The translations under genes were made by a program, and so were the position numbers. A stretch of 64,000 nucleotides of DNA from Flavobacterium sp. 102 (GTDB lineage Bacteria > Bacteroidota > Bacteroidia > Flavobacteriales > Flavobacteriaceae), in NCBI RefSeq assembly GCF_003634615.1, contig NZ_RBKX01000001.1, forward strand, positions 1,302,001 to 1,366,000. Reading direction: 5' to 3'. Below, in pieces: positions 44,909-53,454 of this stretch. The notes beneath the pieces are model-generated. The model saw nothing but the letters and a program-made list of their open reading frames with translations. It ran no database searches and was not told the DNA's origin. Position 1 is the first letter of the stretch; each line of letters begins with the position of its first letter.

Positions 44909-47581
44909 ATGTCAGCAACAAAATATCTAAAATTATCCGGATTAGAACCGTTAATCGTTACGCCTGAAAGTAATTTCATCAACGTAGGCGAACGAACCAA
45001 CGTAACCGGTTCGCGTAAATTCCTTCGCTTAATCAAAGAAGAAAATTACAACGAAGCACTTTCAGTAGCAAGGGATCAAGTTGAAGGAGGCGCGCAAATC
45101 ATCGACGTCAATATGGACGAAGGCATGTTGGATGGTGTTTATGCCATGACCAAATTCCTAAATCTAATCGCCGCGGAACCCGATATTGCCCGAGTTCCGG
45201 TAATGATTGACAGCTCTAAATGGGAAATCATCGAAGCCGGTTTGAAAGTCGTGCAAGGAAAAGGAGTCGTGAATTCGATTTCACTAAAAGAAGGGAAAGA
45301 GGCTTTCATTCACCATGCCAAATTGATTAAAAGATATGGCGCCGCTGTAATCGTAATGGCTTTTGACGAAGATGGGCAAGCCGACACTTATGAAAGACGT
45401 ATCGAAATCTGTAAACGCTCGTATAGTATTTTAGTCGATGAAGTCCATTTTCCGGCAGAAGACATCATCTTCGATCCCAATATTTTCCCGGTCGCCACCG
45501 GAATGGAAGAGCACAAATTAAACGCTTTAGATTTCTTCAGAGCAACCAAATGGATTCGTGAAAACTTACCGTATGCCGGCGTTTCAGGTGGTGTGAGTAA
45601 TGTTTCGTTTTCGTTTCGCGGGAATGACAAAGTACGTGAAGCGATGCATTCCGCATTTTTATACCATGCGATTAAAAACGGCATGACGATGGGTATTGTA
45701 AATCCGGAGATGCTCGAGATTTACGATGAAATCGACCCAATTTTGTTAGAACATGTGGAAGATGTTTTATTGAACAGAAGAGAAGATGCGACGGAAAGAT
45801 TACTTGATTTAGCCGAGAGTTACAAAGGCGATTTTAAAACCAACGAGAAAGCCGTTCAAGAATGGCGAAGCGGCTCGGTTCAAGACCGATTAACCCATTC
45901 GTTAGTCAAAGGAATAGACGAATTTATAGAAATAGATGTAGAAGAAGCTCGCCAATTGGCCACAAAACCAATTGAAGTCATCGAAATCAATTTGATGGCG
46001 GGAATGAATGTCGTAGGCGATTTATTCGGAAGCGGAAAAATGTTTTTGCCACAAGTGGTCAAATCGGCGCGCGTAATGAAAAAAGCCGTAGCGTATTTGC
46101 TACCTTATATAGAAGCTTCGAAAGACGGAAAATCTTCTTCCGCCGGAAAAGTCTTGATGGCAACCGTAAAAGGAGATGTGCACGATATTGGTAAAAATAT
46201 AGTAGCGGTAGTTTTGGGTTGCAACAACTTTGAAATTATCGATTTAGGGGTTATGGTGCCACCGGAAAAAATCATTGAAGCTGCTGTTCGTGAAAAAGTA
46301 GATATCATTGGTTTGAGCGGATTGATTACGCCATCATTAGACGAAATGGTATATCTCGCCAAAGAAATGGACAAACTCAACATCAAAATTCCGGTCATGA
46401 TTGGCGGTGCAACCACTTCGCGAGCGCATACTGCTGTAAAAATAGCACCGGAATACAAAGAAACTGTAGTGCATGTGAACGATGCGTCGCGTGCGGTAAC
46501 GGTAGCGAGTAATTTGCTTCAGGCGGAAACCAAAGTGGAATACGCCAAAACGGTTCGTGCCGAATATGACAAATTGCGTGAAGGTTATTTGAATAGAAGT
46601 AGAGACAAAAATTACCATTCGATTGAAGACGCCAGAAAGAATAAATTACAATTGGATTGGAACAATTTTACGCCGGTGAAACCGAATTTTATCGGAACCA
46701 AAACCGTTGAAGTTGAATTGTCACAACTGGTTAATTTTATTGACTGGACGCCATTTTTCAGTTCGTGGGAATTGTTCGGAAAATATCCTGCGATTTTAAC
46801 CGATGAAGTAGTTGGCGAACAAGCGACTTCATTATTTGAAGATGCACAAAAAATGTTAAACCAAATCGTTTCGGAAAAATGGTTAACTGCGAAAGGAATT
46901 TTGGGCATTTATCCGGCAAACCAAGTCAATGATGACGATATTCAGGTTTTAGAGGAAAGCGGAAAAGAGTTAGTAAAATTCTTGACGTTAAGACAACAAT
47001 CTCAAAAAACAGTCGGTGCACCAAATATCGCGTTAGCTGATTTTGTAGCGCCAAAAGACAGTGGAAAGCAAGATTATATCGGTTGTTTTTGTGTTACTAC
47101 CGGATTTGGCGTAGACGAAAAAGCAGCCGAATTTGAAAAACAATTAGACGATTACAACTCGATTTTAGTAAAAGCCTTAGGCGATAGATTGGCCGAAGCA
47201 TTCGCAGAATATTTACATTTAAAAGTCCGTAAAGAAATTTGGGGCTACGCTTCCGACGAATCTTTATCGAATCAGGATTTGATTGACGAAGAATACAAAG
47301 GCATTCGTCCCGCGCCGGGTTATCCTGCATGTCCGGATCATTTGGAGAAACCCACGATTTGGAAACTTTTAAAGGTCGAGCAAGCAATAGGTGTGAAGCT
47401 GACGGAAAGCATGGCAATGTGGCCAGCTTCTTCGGTTTCGGGCTATTATTTTGCCAATCCGGAAAGCAAGTATTTCGGACTTGGAAAAATAAAAGAAGAT
47501 CAAGTAATTGACTATGCCAAACGCCGTGGAATTTCAACTGAAATCGCCACAAAGTGGTTAAGTCCAAATATAGCAGATTAA
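44909..47581 (+). CDS. metH: Methionine synthase, folate/cobalamin/reactivation modules (split MetH, part 2)
   Basis: An 890 aa protein. The order is pterin-binding domain (about 20-290: [39 protein letters not shown]), cobalamin cap (about 330-410), cobalamin-binding domain with the axial His425 in [18 protein letters not shown], and AdoMet activation domain with [16 protein letters not shown] near the C-terminus. It needs part 1 to complete the reaction methyl-THF plus homocysteine to methionine. The start ATG 44909 follows the word spacer; an upstream ATG at 44846 lies inside the spacer. Confidence 0.95.
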   Translation: MSATKYLKLSGLEPLIVTPESNFINVGERTNVTGSRKFLRLIKEENYNEALSVARDQVEGGAQIIDVNMDEGMLDGVYAMTKFLNLIAAEPDIARVPVMIDSSKWEIIEAGLKVVQGKGVVNSISLKEGKEAFIHHAKLIKRYGAAVIVMAFDEDGQADTYERRIEICKRSYSILVDEVHFPAEDIIFDPNIFPVATGMEEHKLNALDFFRATKWIRENLPYAGVSGGVSNVSFSFRGNDKVREAMHSAFLYHAIKNGMTMGIVNPEMLEIYDEIDPILLEHVEDVLLNRREDATERLLDLAESYKGDFKTNEKAVQEWRSGSVQDRLTHSLVKGIDEFIEIDVEEARQLATKPIEVIEINLMAGMNVVGDLFGSGKMFLPQVVKSARVMKKAVAYLLPYIEASKDGKSSSAGKVLMATVKGDVHDIGKNIVAVVLGCNNFEIIDLGVMVPPEKIIEAAVREKVDIIGLSGLITPSLDEMVYLAKEMDKLNIKIPVMIGGATTSRAHTAVKIAPEYKETVVHVNDASRAVTVASNLLQAETKVEYAKTVRAEYDKLREGYLNRSRDKNYHSIEDARKNKLQLDWNNFTPVKPNFIGTKTVEVELSQLVNFIDWTPFFSSWELFGKYPAILTDEVVGEQATSLFEDAQKMLNQIVSEKWLTAKGILGIYPANQVNDDDIQVLEESGKELVKFLTLRQQSQKTVGAPNIALADFVAPKDSGKQDYIGCFCVTTGFGVDEKAAEFEKQLDDYNSILVKALGDRLAEAFAEYLHLKVRKEIWGYASDESLSNQDLIDEEYKGIRPAPGYPACPDHLEKPTIWKLLKVEQAIGVKLTESMAMWPASSVSGYYFANPESKYFGLGKIKEDQVIDYAKRRGISTEIATKWLSPNIAD

Positions 47582-47582
47582 C

Positions 47583-47653
47583 AACAGTTGTCGGTTGTTA
47601 CTTTTCAGTTAAAATGGAAAACAGATAACAGACAACAGATAACAGACAACATA
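47583..47653. repeat. Word-repeat spacer before metF
   Basis: The gap reiterates ACAACAGATAACAGACAAC-like words after an opposing GTTGTCGGTTGTT segment, so it can form a hairpin. It ends at the metF start. No other content is visible. Confidence 0.55.
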
Positions 47654-47654
47654 A

Positions 47655-48611
47655 ATGAAAGTTACCCAACATATCCAAAACGCGAACGGAAAACCCCTGT
47701 TTTCTTTCGAGATTTTACCGCCTTTGAAAGGGCAAAATATTCAGTCTATTTTTGACAGTATTGACCCGTTGATGGAGTTCAATCCGCCGTTTATTGATGT
47801 GACTTACCATCGTGAGGAATATGAGTACAAAGAATTGCCAAGCGGTTTGTTGCAAAAGAAAGTGGTCAAAAAGCGTCCGGGAACGGTTGGGATTTGTGCC
47901 GGAATTCAGAACAAATACAATGTGGATGCGATTCCGCATATATTGTGTGGTGGTTTTACCAAAGAAGATACCGAGAACTTGTTGATTGACTTGGATTTTC
48001 TTGGAATTGACAACGTTGTGGCACTTCGCGGTGATGCTTTGAAAACGGAAACTTATTTCCATCCGGAGAAAGAAGGTAATGAATATGCGACCGAATTGGT
48101 GACGCAAATCAGCAATTTGAATAATGGCATTTACTTGGATGAAGATTTGAAAAATTCGGCCAAAACTAATTTTTGTATCGGTGTGGCCGGTTATCCTGAG
48201 AAGCATATGGAAGCACCGAGTTTGGACAGTGATATTCATTTCTTAAAACAAAAAATCAAAAACGGCGCGGAATATATCATTACGCAAATGTTTTTTGACA
48301 ATAAAAAATTCTTCGATTTTGTGGATAAATGTCGCGCTGCCGGAATTACGGTTCCGATTATTCCGGGATTGAAACCTATTGCGACTAAGAAGCAATTGAA
48401 TTTAATTCCGCACCGATTTAGTTTAGAATTGCCTGATGATTTGATTATGGCAGTTGTAAAAGCGAAAGACAATGATGAAGTAAAACAAATAGGAATCGAA
48501 TGGTGTACTGCTCAAAGTAAGGAACTCGTTGCTGCCGGAATTCCGGTGTTGCATTACTATTCGATGGGAAAAGCAGAAAATATTAAGGCGATTGCAAAAG
48601 AAGTTTTTTAA
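47655..48611 (+). CDS. metF: Methylenetetrahydrofolate reductase
   Basis: Makes 5-methyl-THF, the methyl donor for MetH. It is 318 aa. Blocks are FSFEILPPLKGQN (catalytic Glu), VDVTYH-like FIDVTYHREE, NVVALRGDAL, FCIGVAGYPEKH and EYIITQMFFDNKKF. It is third in the metH1-metH2-metF operon, so the methyl donor and the acceptor enzyme are made together under one SAM-I riboswitch. Dispersed repeat copy C follows. Confidence 0.95.
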   Translation: MKVTQHIQNANGKPLFSFEILPPLKGQNIQSIFDSIDPLMEFNPPFIDVTYHREEYEYKELPSGLLQKKVVKKRPGTVGICAGIQNKYNVDAIPHILCGGFTKEDTENLLIDLDFLGIDNVVALRGDALKTETYFHPEKEGNEYATELVTQISNLNNGIYLDEDLKNSAKTNFCIGVAGYPEKHMEAPSLDSDIHFLKQKIKNGAEYIITQMFFDNKKFFDFVDKCRAAGITVPIIPGLKPIATKKQLNLIPHRFSLELPDDLIMAVVKAKDNDEVKQIGIEWCTAQSKELVAAGIPVLHYYSMGKAENIKAIAKEVF

Positions 48612-48637
48612 ACTGATTTTACAAAAGACCAATCCTA

Positions 48638-48718
48638 TTTAGCCCCGATGGCAATAGCTACCGTGTAGCATGGACAGCGGGAATATGGCCAACAAAAATG
48701 CCCGAACTTTTCGCTCCT
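48638..48718 (+). repeat. Dispersed hairpin repeat, copy C
   Basis: The left end TTTAGCCCCGATGGC and the right part GGACAGCGGGAATATGG, AACAAAAATGCCCGAAC, TTTTCGCTCCT are nearly identical to copy B. The centre (AGCTACCGTGTAGC) is unrelated to that of B but again self-complementary. Confidence 0.7.
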
Positions 48719-48797
48719 GATTTCTCCTAAAGTCGGCACGAGCACAGCGAACTGGCGCAGCAAATGACAATTAGGTATTCTATTAAATATATTCCGT

Positions 48798-48805
48798 TAT
48801 ATTTG
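48798..48805 (+). promoter_or_regulatory. -7 box of the PagL-like gene
   Basis: TATATTTG is a perfect -7 box 19 bases before ATG 48824. It rules out the in-frame ATG at 48764. Confidence 0.5.
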
Positions 48806-48823
48806 TGCGTTTTAAATTTTAGG

Positions 48824-49912
48824 ATGAAGAAAACTTACCTGCTTTTTTTACTGTTAGCCTTTTCTGGATTTGGTCAAAATACCAATCCTTTTGCGGTTGA
48901 AGCTTCTATTTTAAGGGGCAATATTTTACCTCATACGGAAGACATGCATCATTTGGTTAACGGTCATCCGCAAGGTTTTATGTTGAGTGTTATCAAAAAA
49001 ACTGATGGTTCTAAAGAATGGCATCGAGCGTATAATTATCCGGATTATGGAGGCTATTTTTTGTACCAGGATTTTAAAAGTCAGCCGTTAGGACAGAATT
49101 ATGCCACAGGCGTTTTTTACAATTTTCACTTCTGGAAAAGACGATTGCAATTTAGATTGTCACAAGGAATTGCCTACACTACCAATCCGTATGACAAAGT
49201 TGACAACAGTAAGAATAAAGCTTTCGGAAATCGATTGATGGCCAACACCAATTTCGGATTGACCTATACTACGCCGTCTTTGTTTGATAATATTAGTTTG
49301 CAGGCGGGACTTTTATTTGTTCATTATTCTAATGGAAGAATTGTATCGCCCAACAGCGGTATTAATACTTACTTGCTGAATCTTGGGGTGAATTATAATT
49401 TTTCGAAGGATTTTCAACGCCAAGTTGATACGACTACTGTCCCAAAAAAGTATAAAGAACCCATTCGATACAACTTTGTGTTTCGAACCGGAATCAATGA
49501 AAGTCCGATTATCAATAGTGGTCAGTATCCTTTTTACCACATTGGTTTTTATGCAGATAAGCGTATCAATAGAAAGTCGGCTTTACAATTGGGCGCCGAA
49601 TTGTTTTTGACCAAATCAATTGAAGAGTACATTAATTATTACTCCGTTGCCTATCCGGAAGACAATATCAGTTCTGATACGGATTACAAGAGAGTTGGGA
49701 TTTTCATTGGACATGAATTAATCATCAATAAAATTTCAATCGAAGCACAATTAGGCTATTACGCTTATCAACCTTTTAAAAAGGATATTGCGATTTATGA
49801 TAGGGTTGGGATGAAATATCGTTTTTCGGATAAGTTTTTTGGTGTTTTTTCGCTTAAAACGCATTTGTTTTTGGCAGAAGCTTTAGAAATTGGCATTGGA
49901 TATAGAATTTAA
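48824..49912 (+). CDS. Acyloxyacyl hydrolase / lipid A 3-O-deacylase (PagL-like)
   Basis: A 362 aa outer-membrane beta-barrel with a signal peptide (1-18, ending FGQ). The PagL catalytic His/Ser motif is visible as His167-Tyr-Ser169-Asn170-Gly in LLFVHYSNGRIVSPNSG, preceded by the Asn-containing strand FGLTYTTPSLFDNISLQAG. It probably removes an acyl chain from lipid A. It is larger than Pseudomonas PagL because of an N-terminal extension typical of Bacteroidota members. The DUF2807 gene follows by 12 bases. Confidence 0.82.
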   Translation: MKKTYLLFLLLAFSGFGQNTNPFAVEASILRGNILPHTEDMHHLVNGHPQGFMLSVIKKTDGSKEWHRAYNYPDYGGYFLYQDFKSQPLGQNYATGVFYNFHFWKRRLQFRLSQGIAYTTNPYDKVDNSKNKAFGNRLMANTNFGLTYTTPSLFDNISLQAGLLFVHYSNGRIVSPNSGINTYLLNLGVNYNFSKDFQRQVDTTTVPKKYKEPIRYNFVFRTGINESPIINSGQYPFYHIGFYADKRINRKSALQLGAELFLTKSIEEYINYYSVAYPEDNISSDTDYKRVGIFIGHELIINKISIEAQLGYYAYQPFKKDIAIYDRVGMKYRFSDKFFGVFSLKTHLFLAEALEIGIGYRI

Positions 49913-49924
49913 AAAACAGACAGT

Positions 49925-50674
49925 ATGAAAAAGTTTTCGGTATTGATAATTTTGTTTTGGCTGTTCAACGCTTGTGAAAAACCGAGTGATTGTATTGAGA
50001 GTTCGGGCGCGACAATTACCAAAGAAATAGCGGTTCAGCCATTCAAAAAGATAAAAGTCTACCGCGGTATTGAAGTTGTCATTACGCAAGGAACGGAATA
50101 CAAAGTACAAATTGTGGCCGGCGAAAATTTCATCGATAATGTGGAAGTCAAGCAAAATGGTGACCAACTGATTTTTAAAGACGACGCCAGTTGCAATTGG
50201 GTTCGCTCTTATGGTATGACAAAGATTTTGGTGACCACGCCAACTTTGGAAGAAGTATATTCAAAAACGGATAGAAATATCAGTTCGAATGGCGTTTTGA
50301 CTTTCCCAAGTATAGCTTTTATAGCGATGGATAAAGATGGTGATGGTGAAAGCGGTGCCGGAACCGGAGATTTTATTCTGAATGTGAACAATGATTATTT
50401 GTACATCGCGAACAATAATGTGTCTCGATTTTATCTTTCGGGACAAACCAATTTGGCGGAGTTTAATTTTTATTTCGGAGACGGAAGAATAGAAGCTGAG
50501 AATCTAATTGCTCAAAATATAAAAGTCTTTCACCGTGGTTCTAACGATATGACAGTAAGACCTATTCAAAGTATTATTGGCACCATGAACAGCACCGGAA
50601 ATATTATCTTAAAAAATGTGCCGCCGGTTGTTGATGTGGAAGAATTGTACCAAGGCAATGTGATTTATCCTTGA
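49925..50674 (+). CDS. Lipoprotein with head-GIN (DUF2807) beta-helix domain
   Basis: A 249 aa lipoprotein (signal 1-17, lipobox LFNAC). The DUF2807 domain starts at VQPFKKIKVYRGIEVVITQG (the F..I.v.gg..v.i.qg pattern) and continues as short beta-helix rungs (VEVKQNGDQLIFKDDASC, NVSRFYLSGQTNLAEFNFYFGDGRIEAENLIA). A putative adhesin-like surface protein of unknown role. It is co-transcribed with the PagL-like gene. Confidence 0.88.
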   Translation: MKKFSVLIILFWLFNACEKPSDCIESSGATITKEIAVQPFKKIKVYRGIEVVITQGTEYKVQIVAGENFIDNVEVKQNGDQLIFKDDASCNWVRSYGMTKILVTTPTLEEVYSKTDRNISSNGVLTFPSIAFIAMDKDGDGESGAGTGDFILNVNNDYLYIANNNVSRFYLSGQTNLAEFNFYFGDGRIEAENLIAQNIKVFHRGSNDMTVRPIQSIIGTMNSTGNIILKNVPPVVDVEELYQGNVIYP

Positions 50675-50682
50675 TAGAAAAG

Positions 50683-50702
50683 TGATTAGTAATTAGTGAA
50701 TA
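50683..50702. repeat. Word repeat flanking the 50.7-51.4 kb membrane gene (left arm)
   Basis: GTGATTAGTAATTAGTGAA. An inverted partner, CTAATCACTAGTTACTAATT, lies at 51450-51469, on the other side of the next gene. Confidence 0.55.
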
Positions 50703-50723
50703 GCCCAAGCCAAGAAGTTGTTA

Positions 50724-51407
50724 CTAAATGTTTTTATTTATACTTCGAGATTTATAATATACATAGCATATAAAAGCTAAGCAGAATATTGTCCAAATCA
50801 TTTTTTGGGTATTTATCCCTCGATTAACTAAATCCCAAACAGTTACTAAAACCATAAATCCACCCAGAATTTTCGCATATCTTAACAAAGTTGTAATCTC
50901 TTTAGCTTGATTTTGTTTTTGATGTTCTCTTTTCTGAATTTCTAATTCACGCCTTTCATTATCTATAATCTTACTATTTTGGTCTAGTAACTGAAATTTA
51001 TTTAAGAGTATAACTTCTAAATCATTAAAGTTCTTTGTTTCAAAATCAGAAATAAAAAAAGTGTTATCCAAAGCTTTAATTTTTATTGCTCTATACGAAA
51101 TTCCTCGTGCATGATAACTACTAAAACTAAAACCAATTATGTCCGAAAATTTGTAAATCATTTTTTTGAAGATGAAAGGTTTTCTAACAATGAGAATTTC
51201 ATCTCTTAAATTTATCTCTACAATATTTCCAAATCTATATATTGAAAAAATAAATACTAAAAATAACACAGAAGTCATACTTCCAAGTAAGGAATTTTGA
51301 TTCCAAGATGTTGATGAATCTCTAAAAAATGAAAGTGAAATACAACCAAAAAATAGGGTTGTAAGTACGCAAATTAAAACAGTACTTGTTCGTAGTTTCG
51401 ATTTCAT
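50724..51407 (-). CDS. Membrane protein of unknown function with PH-like segment
   Basis: A 227 aa protein. Two helices near the N-terminus (about 8-27 and 42-60) are followed by a beta-rich PH-like segment (IVEINLRDEILIVRKPFIF, SYRAIKIKALDNTFFISDF), a charged coiled coil (NERRELEIQKREHQKQNQ) and two C-terminal helices (about 172-190 and 203-220). No family is recognised. Its Lys/Asn/Ile-rich composition is more AT-rich than its neighbours, and the gene is bracketed by an inverted word repeat. It is separate from gldA by 56 bases. Confidence 0.65.
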   Translation of the reverse strand: MKSKLRTSTVLICVLTTLFFGCISLSFFRDSSTSWNQNSLLGSMTSVLFLVFIFSIYRFGNIVEINLRDEILIVRKPFIFKKMIYKFSDIIGFSFSSYHARGISYRAIKIKALDNTFFISDFETKNFNDLEVILLNKFQLLDQNSKIIDNERRELEIQKREHQKQNQAKEITTLLRYAKILGGFMVLVTVWDLVNRGINTQKMIWTIFCLAFICYVYYKSRSINKNI

Positions 51408-51449
51408 AAAACGGCATATAACTTGAAATGCTTAGCGACTATCATAAAA

Positions 51450-51474
51450 CTAATCACTAGTTACTAATTACTCT
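51450..51474. repeat. Word repeat flanking the membrane gene (right arm)
   Basis: CTAATCACTAGTTACTAATT is the inverted counterpart of the word repeat at 50683-50702. Confidence 0.55.
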
Positions 51475-52372
51475 TTTTCTTAGTTTTCTCCCTAAAGATT
51501 TGCTCCAAATTCTTGCTTTTCAAACTAATTTGTAGTGTTTTCAACCCGTTGTCATGCGCAAAGTCGAATATTTTCGGACGCATGTCTTCTTCCGTGTTGA
51601 AAGTCAGTAACCAAAGATTGTCATTGGTGTTTTTATACGTTTTGATGTTGGCTAAATTGGCCAATAAATTGGGGTCAATTGCCTTGTCAAATTCGACTTC
51701 GATGATTTGCTCTTTTTCTTCAGAAACCAATTTGTCCAGCTTTTTATCGGTTACGATTTTGCCGTGGTCAATGATGATTACGCGGTCACAAATGGCTTCC
51801 ACTTCTTGCATAATGTGTGTTGAAAGAAAAACCGTTTTATCTTTACCGACATTCTTAATCACATTTCTGATTTCCACCAATTGATTTGGGTCAAGACCAG
51901 TAGTCGGTTCGTCCAAAATCAACACGTCCGGATTGTGTAAAAGCGCAGTCGCTAAACCAACACGTTGGCGAAAACCTTTAGACAATTGTCCTATTTTTTT
52001 ATGACTTTCCGGCGTTAAACCGGTTAATTCTATTACTTCTTCGATACGCGATTTGGCGACCTTATACACATCGGCATTGAAAGCCAAATATTCACGAACG
52101 TATAAGTCTAAGTACAACGGATTGTGTTCGGGTAAATAGCCAACCGATTTTTGCACTAAGATTTGTGCGTTATTAACATCATTGCCATTTACGGCAGCCG
52201 AACCTTCATCGGCATTGATATAAGTCGTCAAAATTTTCATCAACGTAGATTTTCCGGCGCCATTCGGCCCAAGAAAACCAACGATTTCTCCTTTTTTAAT
52301 GGAAAATGAAATGTTGTCCAATGCTTTTTGTGCACCGTAACTTTTGGAAATATTTTGAACTTCTATCGACAT
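51464..52372 (-). CDS. gldA: Gliding motility ABC transporter ATP-binding protein GldA
   Basis: A 302 aa ABC ATPase: Walker A GFLGPNGAGKSTLMK (about 32-46), Q-loop region VGYLPEHNPLYLDLYVREYL, signature LSKGFRQRVGLA and Walker B VLILDEPTTGLDP. The N-terminus MSIEVQNISKSYGAQKAL and the C-terminal KNLEQIFREKTKKK agree with GldA, which with GldF and GldG forms a transporter linked to gliding. Those permease genes are not adjacent here. A TACATTTG box (52389-52396, minus strand) lies 17 bases upstream of the ATG. Confidence 0.85.
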   Translation of the reverse strand: MSIEVQNISKSYGAQKALDNISFSIKKGEIVGFLGPNGAGKSTLMKILTTYINADEGSAAVNGNDVNNAQILVQKSVGYLPEHNPLYLDLYVREYLAFNADVYKVAKSRIEEVIELTGLTPESHKKIGQLSKGFRQRVGLATALLHNPDVLILDEPTTGLDPNQLVEIRNVIKNVGKDKTVFLSTHIMQEVEAICDRVIIIDHGKIVTDKKLDKLVSEEKEQIIEVEFDKAIDPNLLANLANIKTYKNTNDNLWLLTFNTEEDMRPKIFDFAHDNGLKTLQISLKSKNLEQIFREKTKKKSN

Positions 52373-52388
52373 AACATACTATTTGAAG

Positions 52389-52396
52389 CAAATGTA
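52389..52396 (-). promoter_or_regulatory. gldA -7 promoter box
   Basis: TACATTTG on the minus strand, 17 bases before the ATG. No clear TTG -33 element is visible. Confidence 0.45.
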
Positions 52397-52471
52397 ATAA
52401 TTAATTAAAGGAAAAAGAAACGCACATTTATATAACGTGAAGAATGGTGTTTTAGGTTTTGCACAATTGTG

Positions 52472-52479
52472 TATATTTG
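52472..52479 (+). promoter_or_regulatory. -7 box for the cobalamin-riboswitch transcript
   Basis: TATATTTG is a perfect -7 box about 30 bases upstream of the riboswitch. Confidence 0.5.
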
Positions 52480-52499
52480 TTTTCATAATAAAATCAATT

Positions 52500-52600
52500 T
52501 AGGAATAATTGAGTTATTCTAATGTGGAACCAAGTCAGAATCTTGGACTGTCGTGCAACTGTGTTTTCCTGTAAATTAGGAATAAGTCAGATACACATCA
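52500..52600 (+). promoter_or_regulatory. Cobalamin riboswitch (short, Bacteroidota type)
   Basis: In order: GTGGAA; the stem-loop CCAAG-TCAGAAT-CTTGG; the highly conserved GGACTGTCGTGCAACTGT (consensus GC.GTCCCGCaACTGT); the stem CCTGTAAATTAGG; and the closing B12-box AAGTCAGATAC. The usual large peripheral stems are absent, which fits the compact classes. It lies about 110 bases upstream of a PAS-protein gene on the same strand. Identification is by eye; boundaries are approximate. Confidence 0.8.
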
Positions 52601-52624
52601 TTGATTTAGTTTGAGCATCACGAG

Positions 52625-52702
52625 ATGTGCTTGAGCCGAATATTTCTTCGTTTAGCTAATGAAGAATTGTTTATTATTCATTTTCTCGAACTTAAAAAAT
52701 GA
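52625..52702 (+). CDS. Possible 25-codon upstream ORF between the riboswitch and the PAS gene
   Basis: An ORF that begins MCLSRIFLRLANEE and stops 6 bases before the PAS ATG. It runs through a strong A/T hairpin (TTATTATTCATTTT / AAAAATGAATAATAA, about 52670-52708) that would bury the PAS start. Translating the small ORF could open that hairpin. There is no homology evidence, and it may be chance. Confidence 0.3.
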   Translation: MCLSRIFLRLANEELFIIHFLELKK

Positions 52703-52708
52703 ATAATA

Positions 52709-53197
52709 ATGACAGAACAATATGAAATAGCTTTGGCTAAATACTACAACAAACTAAGGATAGTTCCTGTTCCGCTTATTGCTTGGGATATATTTGCAAG
52801 CCATGATTTGGAAATAAATAACTATAATTCTTTTCAAAATCATTGGAAGAAAAAAGAAAATTTTAGTGAAGTAGTTTATCAAGCAAAACGCGAAATTATT
52901 ATCACCAATGCCAATCAGGAAATTGTTTTTGCGACGCAAGGTATTTATCATATGAATGGCTATCATCCACACGAAGTAATCGGGAAATCACCCAAAATGT
53001 TCCAAGGAAAATTAACAACGCAAGAAAGTCGAGATACCATAAGAACAGCAATCAAAAGTCAACTGCCTTTTAAAGAAATAGTGGTGAATTATAAAAAAGA
53101 TGGGTCAACTTATTGGTGTGAAATCCAAGCTTATCCAAAGTTCAACAATAAGGGAGAATTAGTTAATTACATCGCATTTGAAAAAATAGCTTCTTAA
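52709..53197 (+). CDS. Small single PAS-domain protein, LOV-like without the photoactive Cys
   Basis: A 162 aa protein. The PAS domain covers about 60-160: EIIITNANQEIVFATQGIYHMNGYHPHEVIGKSPKMFQG, LTTQESRDTIRTAIKSQLPFKEIVVNYKKDGSTYWCEIQAYPKFNNKGELVNYIAFEK. The layout matches LOV/PAS sensors (GxNCRFLQG in LOV), but NCR is replaced by SPK, so flavin-Cys photochemistry is not expected. No output domain is present. It is apparently controlled by a cobalamin riboswitch, which is unexpected for a sensor. The ligand is unknown. Confidence 0.8.
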   Translation: MTEQYEIALAKYYNKLRIVPVPLIAWDIFASHDLEINNYNSFQNHWKKKENFSEVVYQAKREIIITNANQEIVFATQGIYHMNGYHPHEVIGKSPKMFQGKLTTQESRDTIRTAIKSQLPFKEIVVNYKKDGSTYWCEIQAYPKFNNKGELVNYIAFEKIAS

Positions 53198-53312
53198 AAT
53201 CAGGATTACAATTCATGTGTTCTGATTAGCTAAAACGTTGTCGTAAATTTTTCACTACATTTTTGTAGAAACTAAATTTTAATTTTTTACATTAGCCAAA
53301 CAGAACAATGCT

Positions 53313-53402
53313 ATGAGACAATTTAACACCTTTTATAACTATTTCTTTTATTTCTTCTTCGGACAGAAAAAGGGATTGGTATTGTGTTATGTGAAAAACT
53401 AA
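53313..53402 (+). CDS. Phe/Tyr-rich leader peptide of the pheA operon
   Basis: A 29-codon ORF whose residues 4-16 read FNTFYNYFFYFFF: ten of thirteen are Phe or Tyr. It ends 22 bases before a strong terminator upstream of pheA. Three complementary segments support attenuation: CCTTTT (53329-53334) with AAAAGG (53368-53373) as protector, GGGATT (53372-53377) with AATCCC (53426-53431) as antiterminator, and the terminator itself. Functionally it resembles E. coli pheL, but the sequence is unrelated outside the Phe run. Confidence 0.88.
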   Translation: MRQFNTFYNYFFYFFFGQKKGLVLCYVKN

Positions 53403-53424
53403 ATTTTAAAAACAACAATAATAT

Positions 53425-53454
53425 AAATCCCAACGAGAGTTGGGATTTTTTTTT
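53425..53454 (+). terminator. Attenuator terminator upstream of pheA
   Basis: AAATCCCAAC (53425-53434), loop GAGA, GTTGGGATTT (53439-53448), T tract to 53454; only 6 bases before the pheA ATG. Confidence 0.9.
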
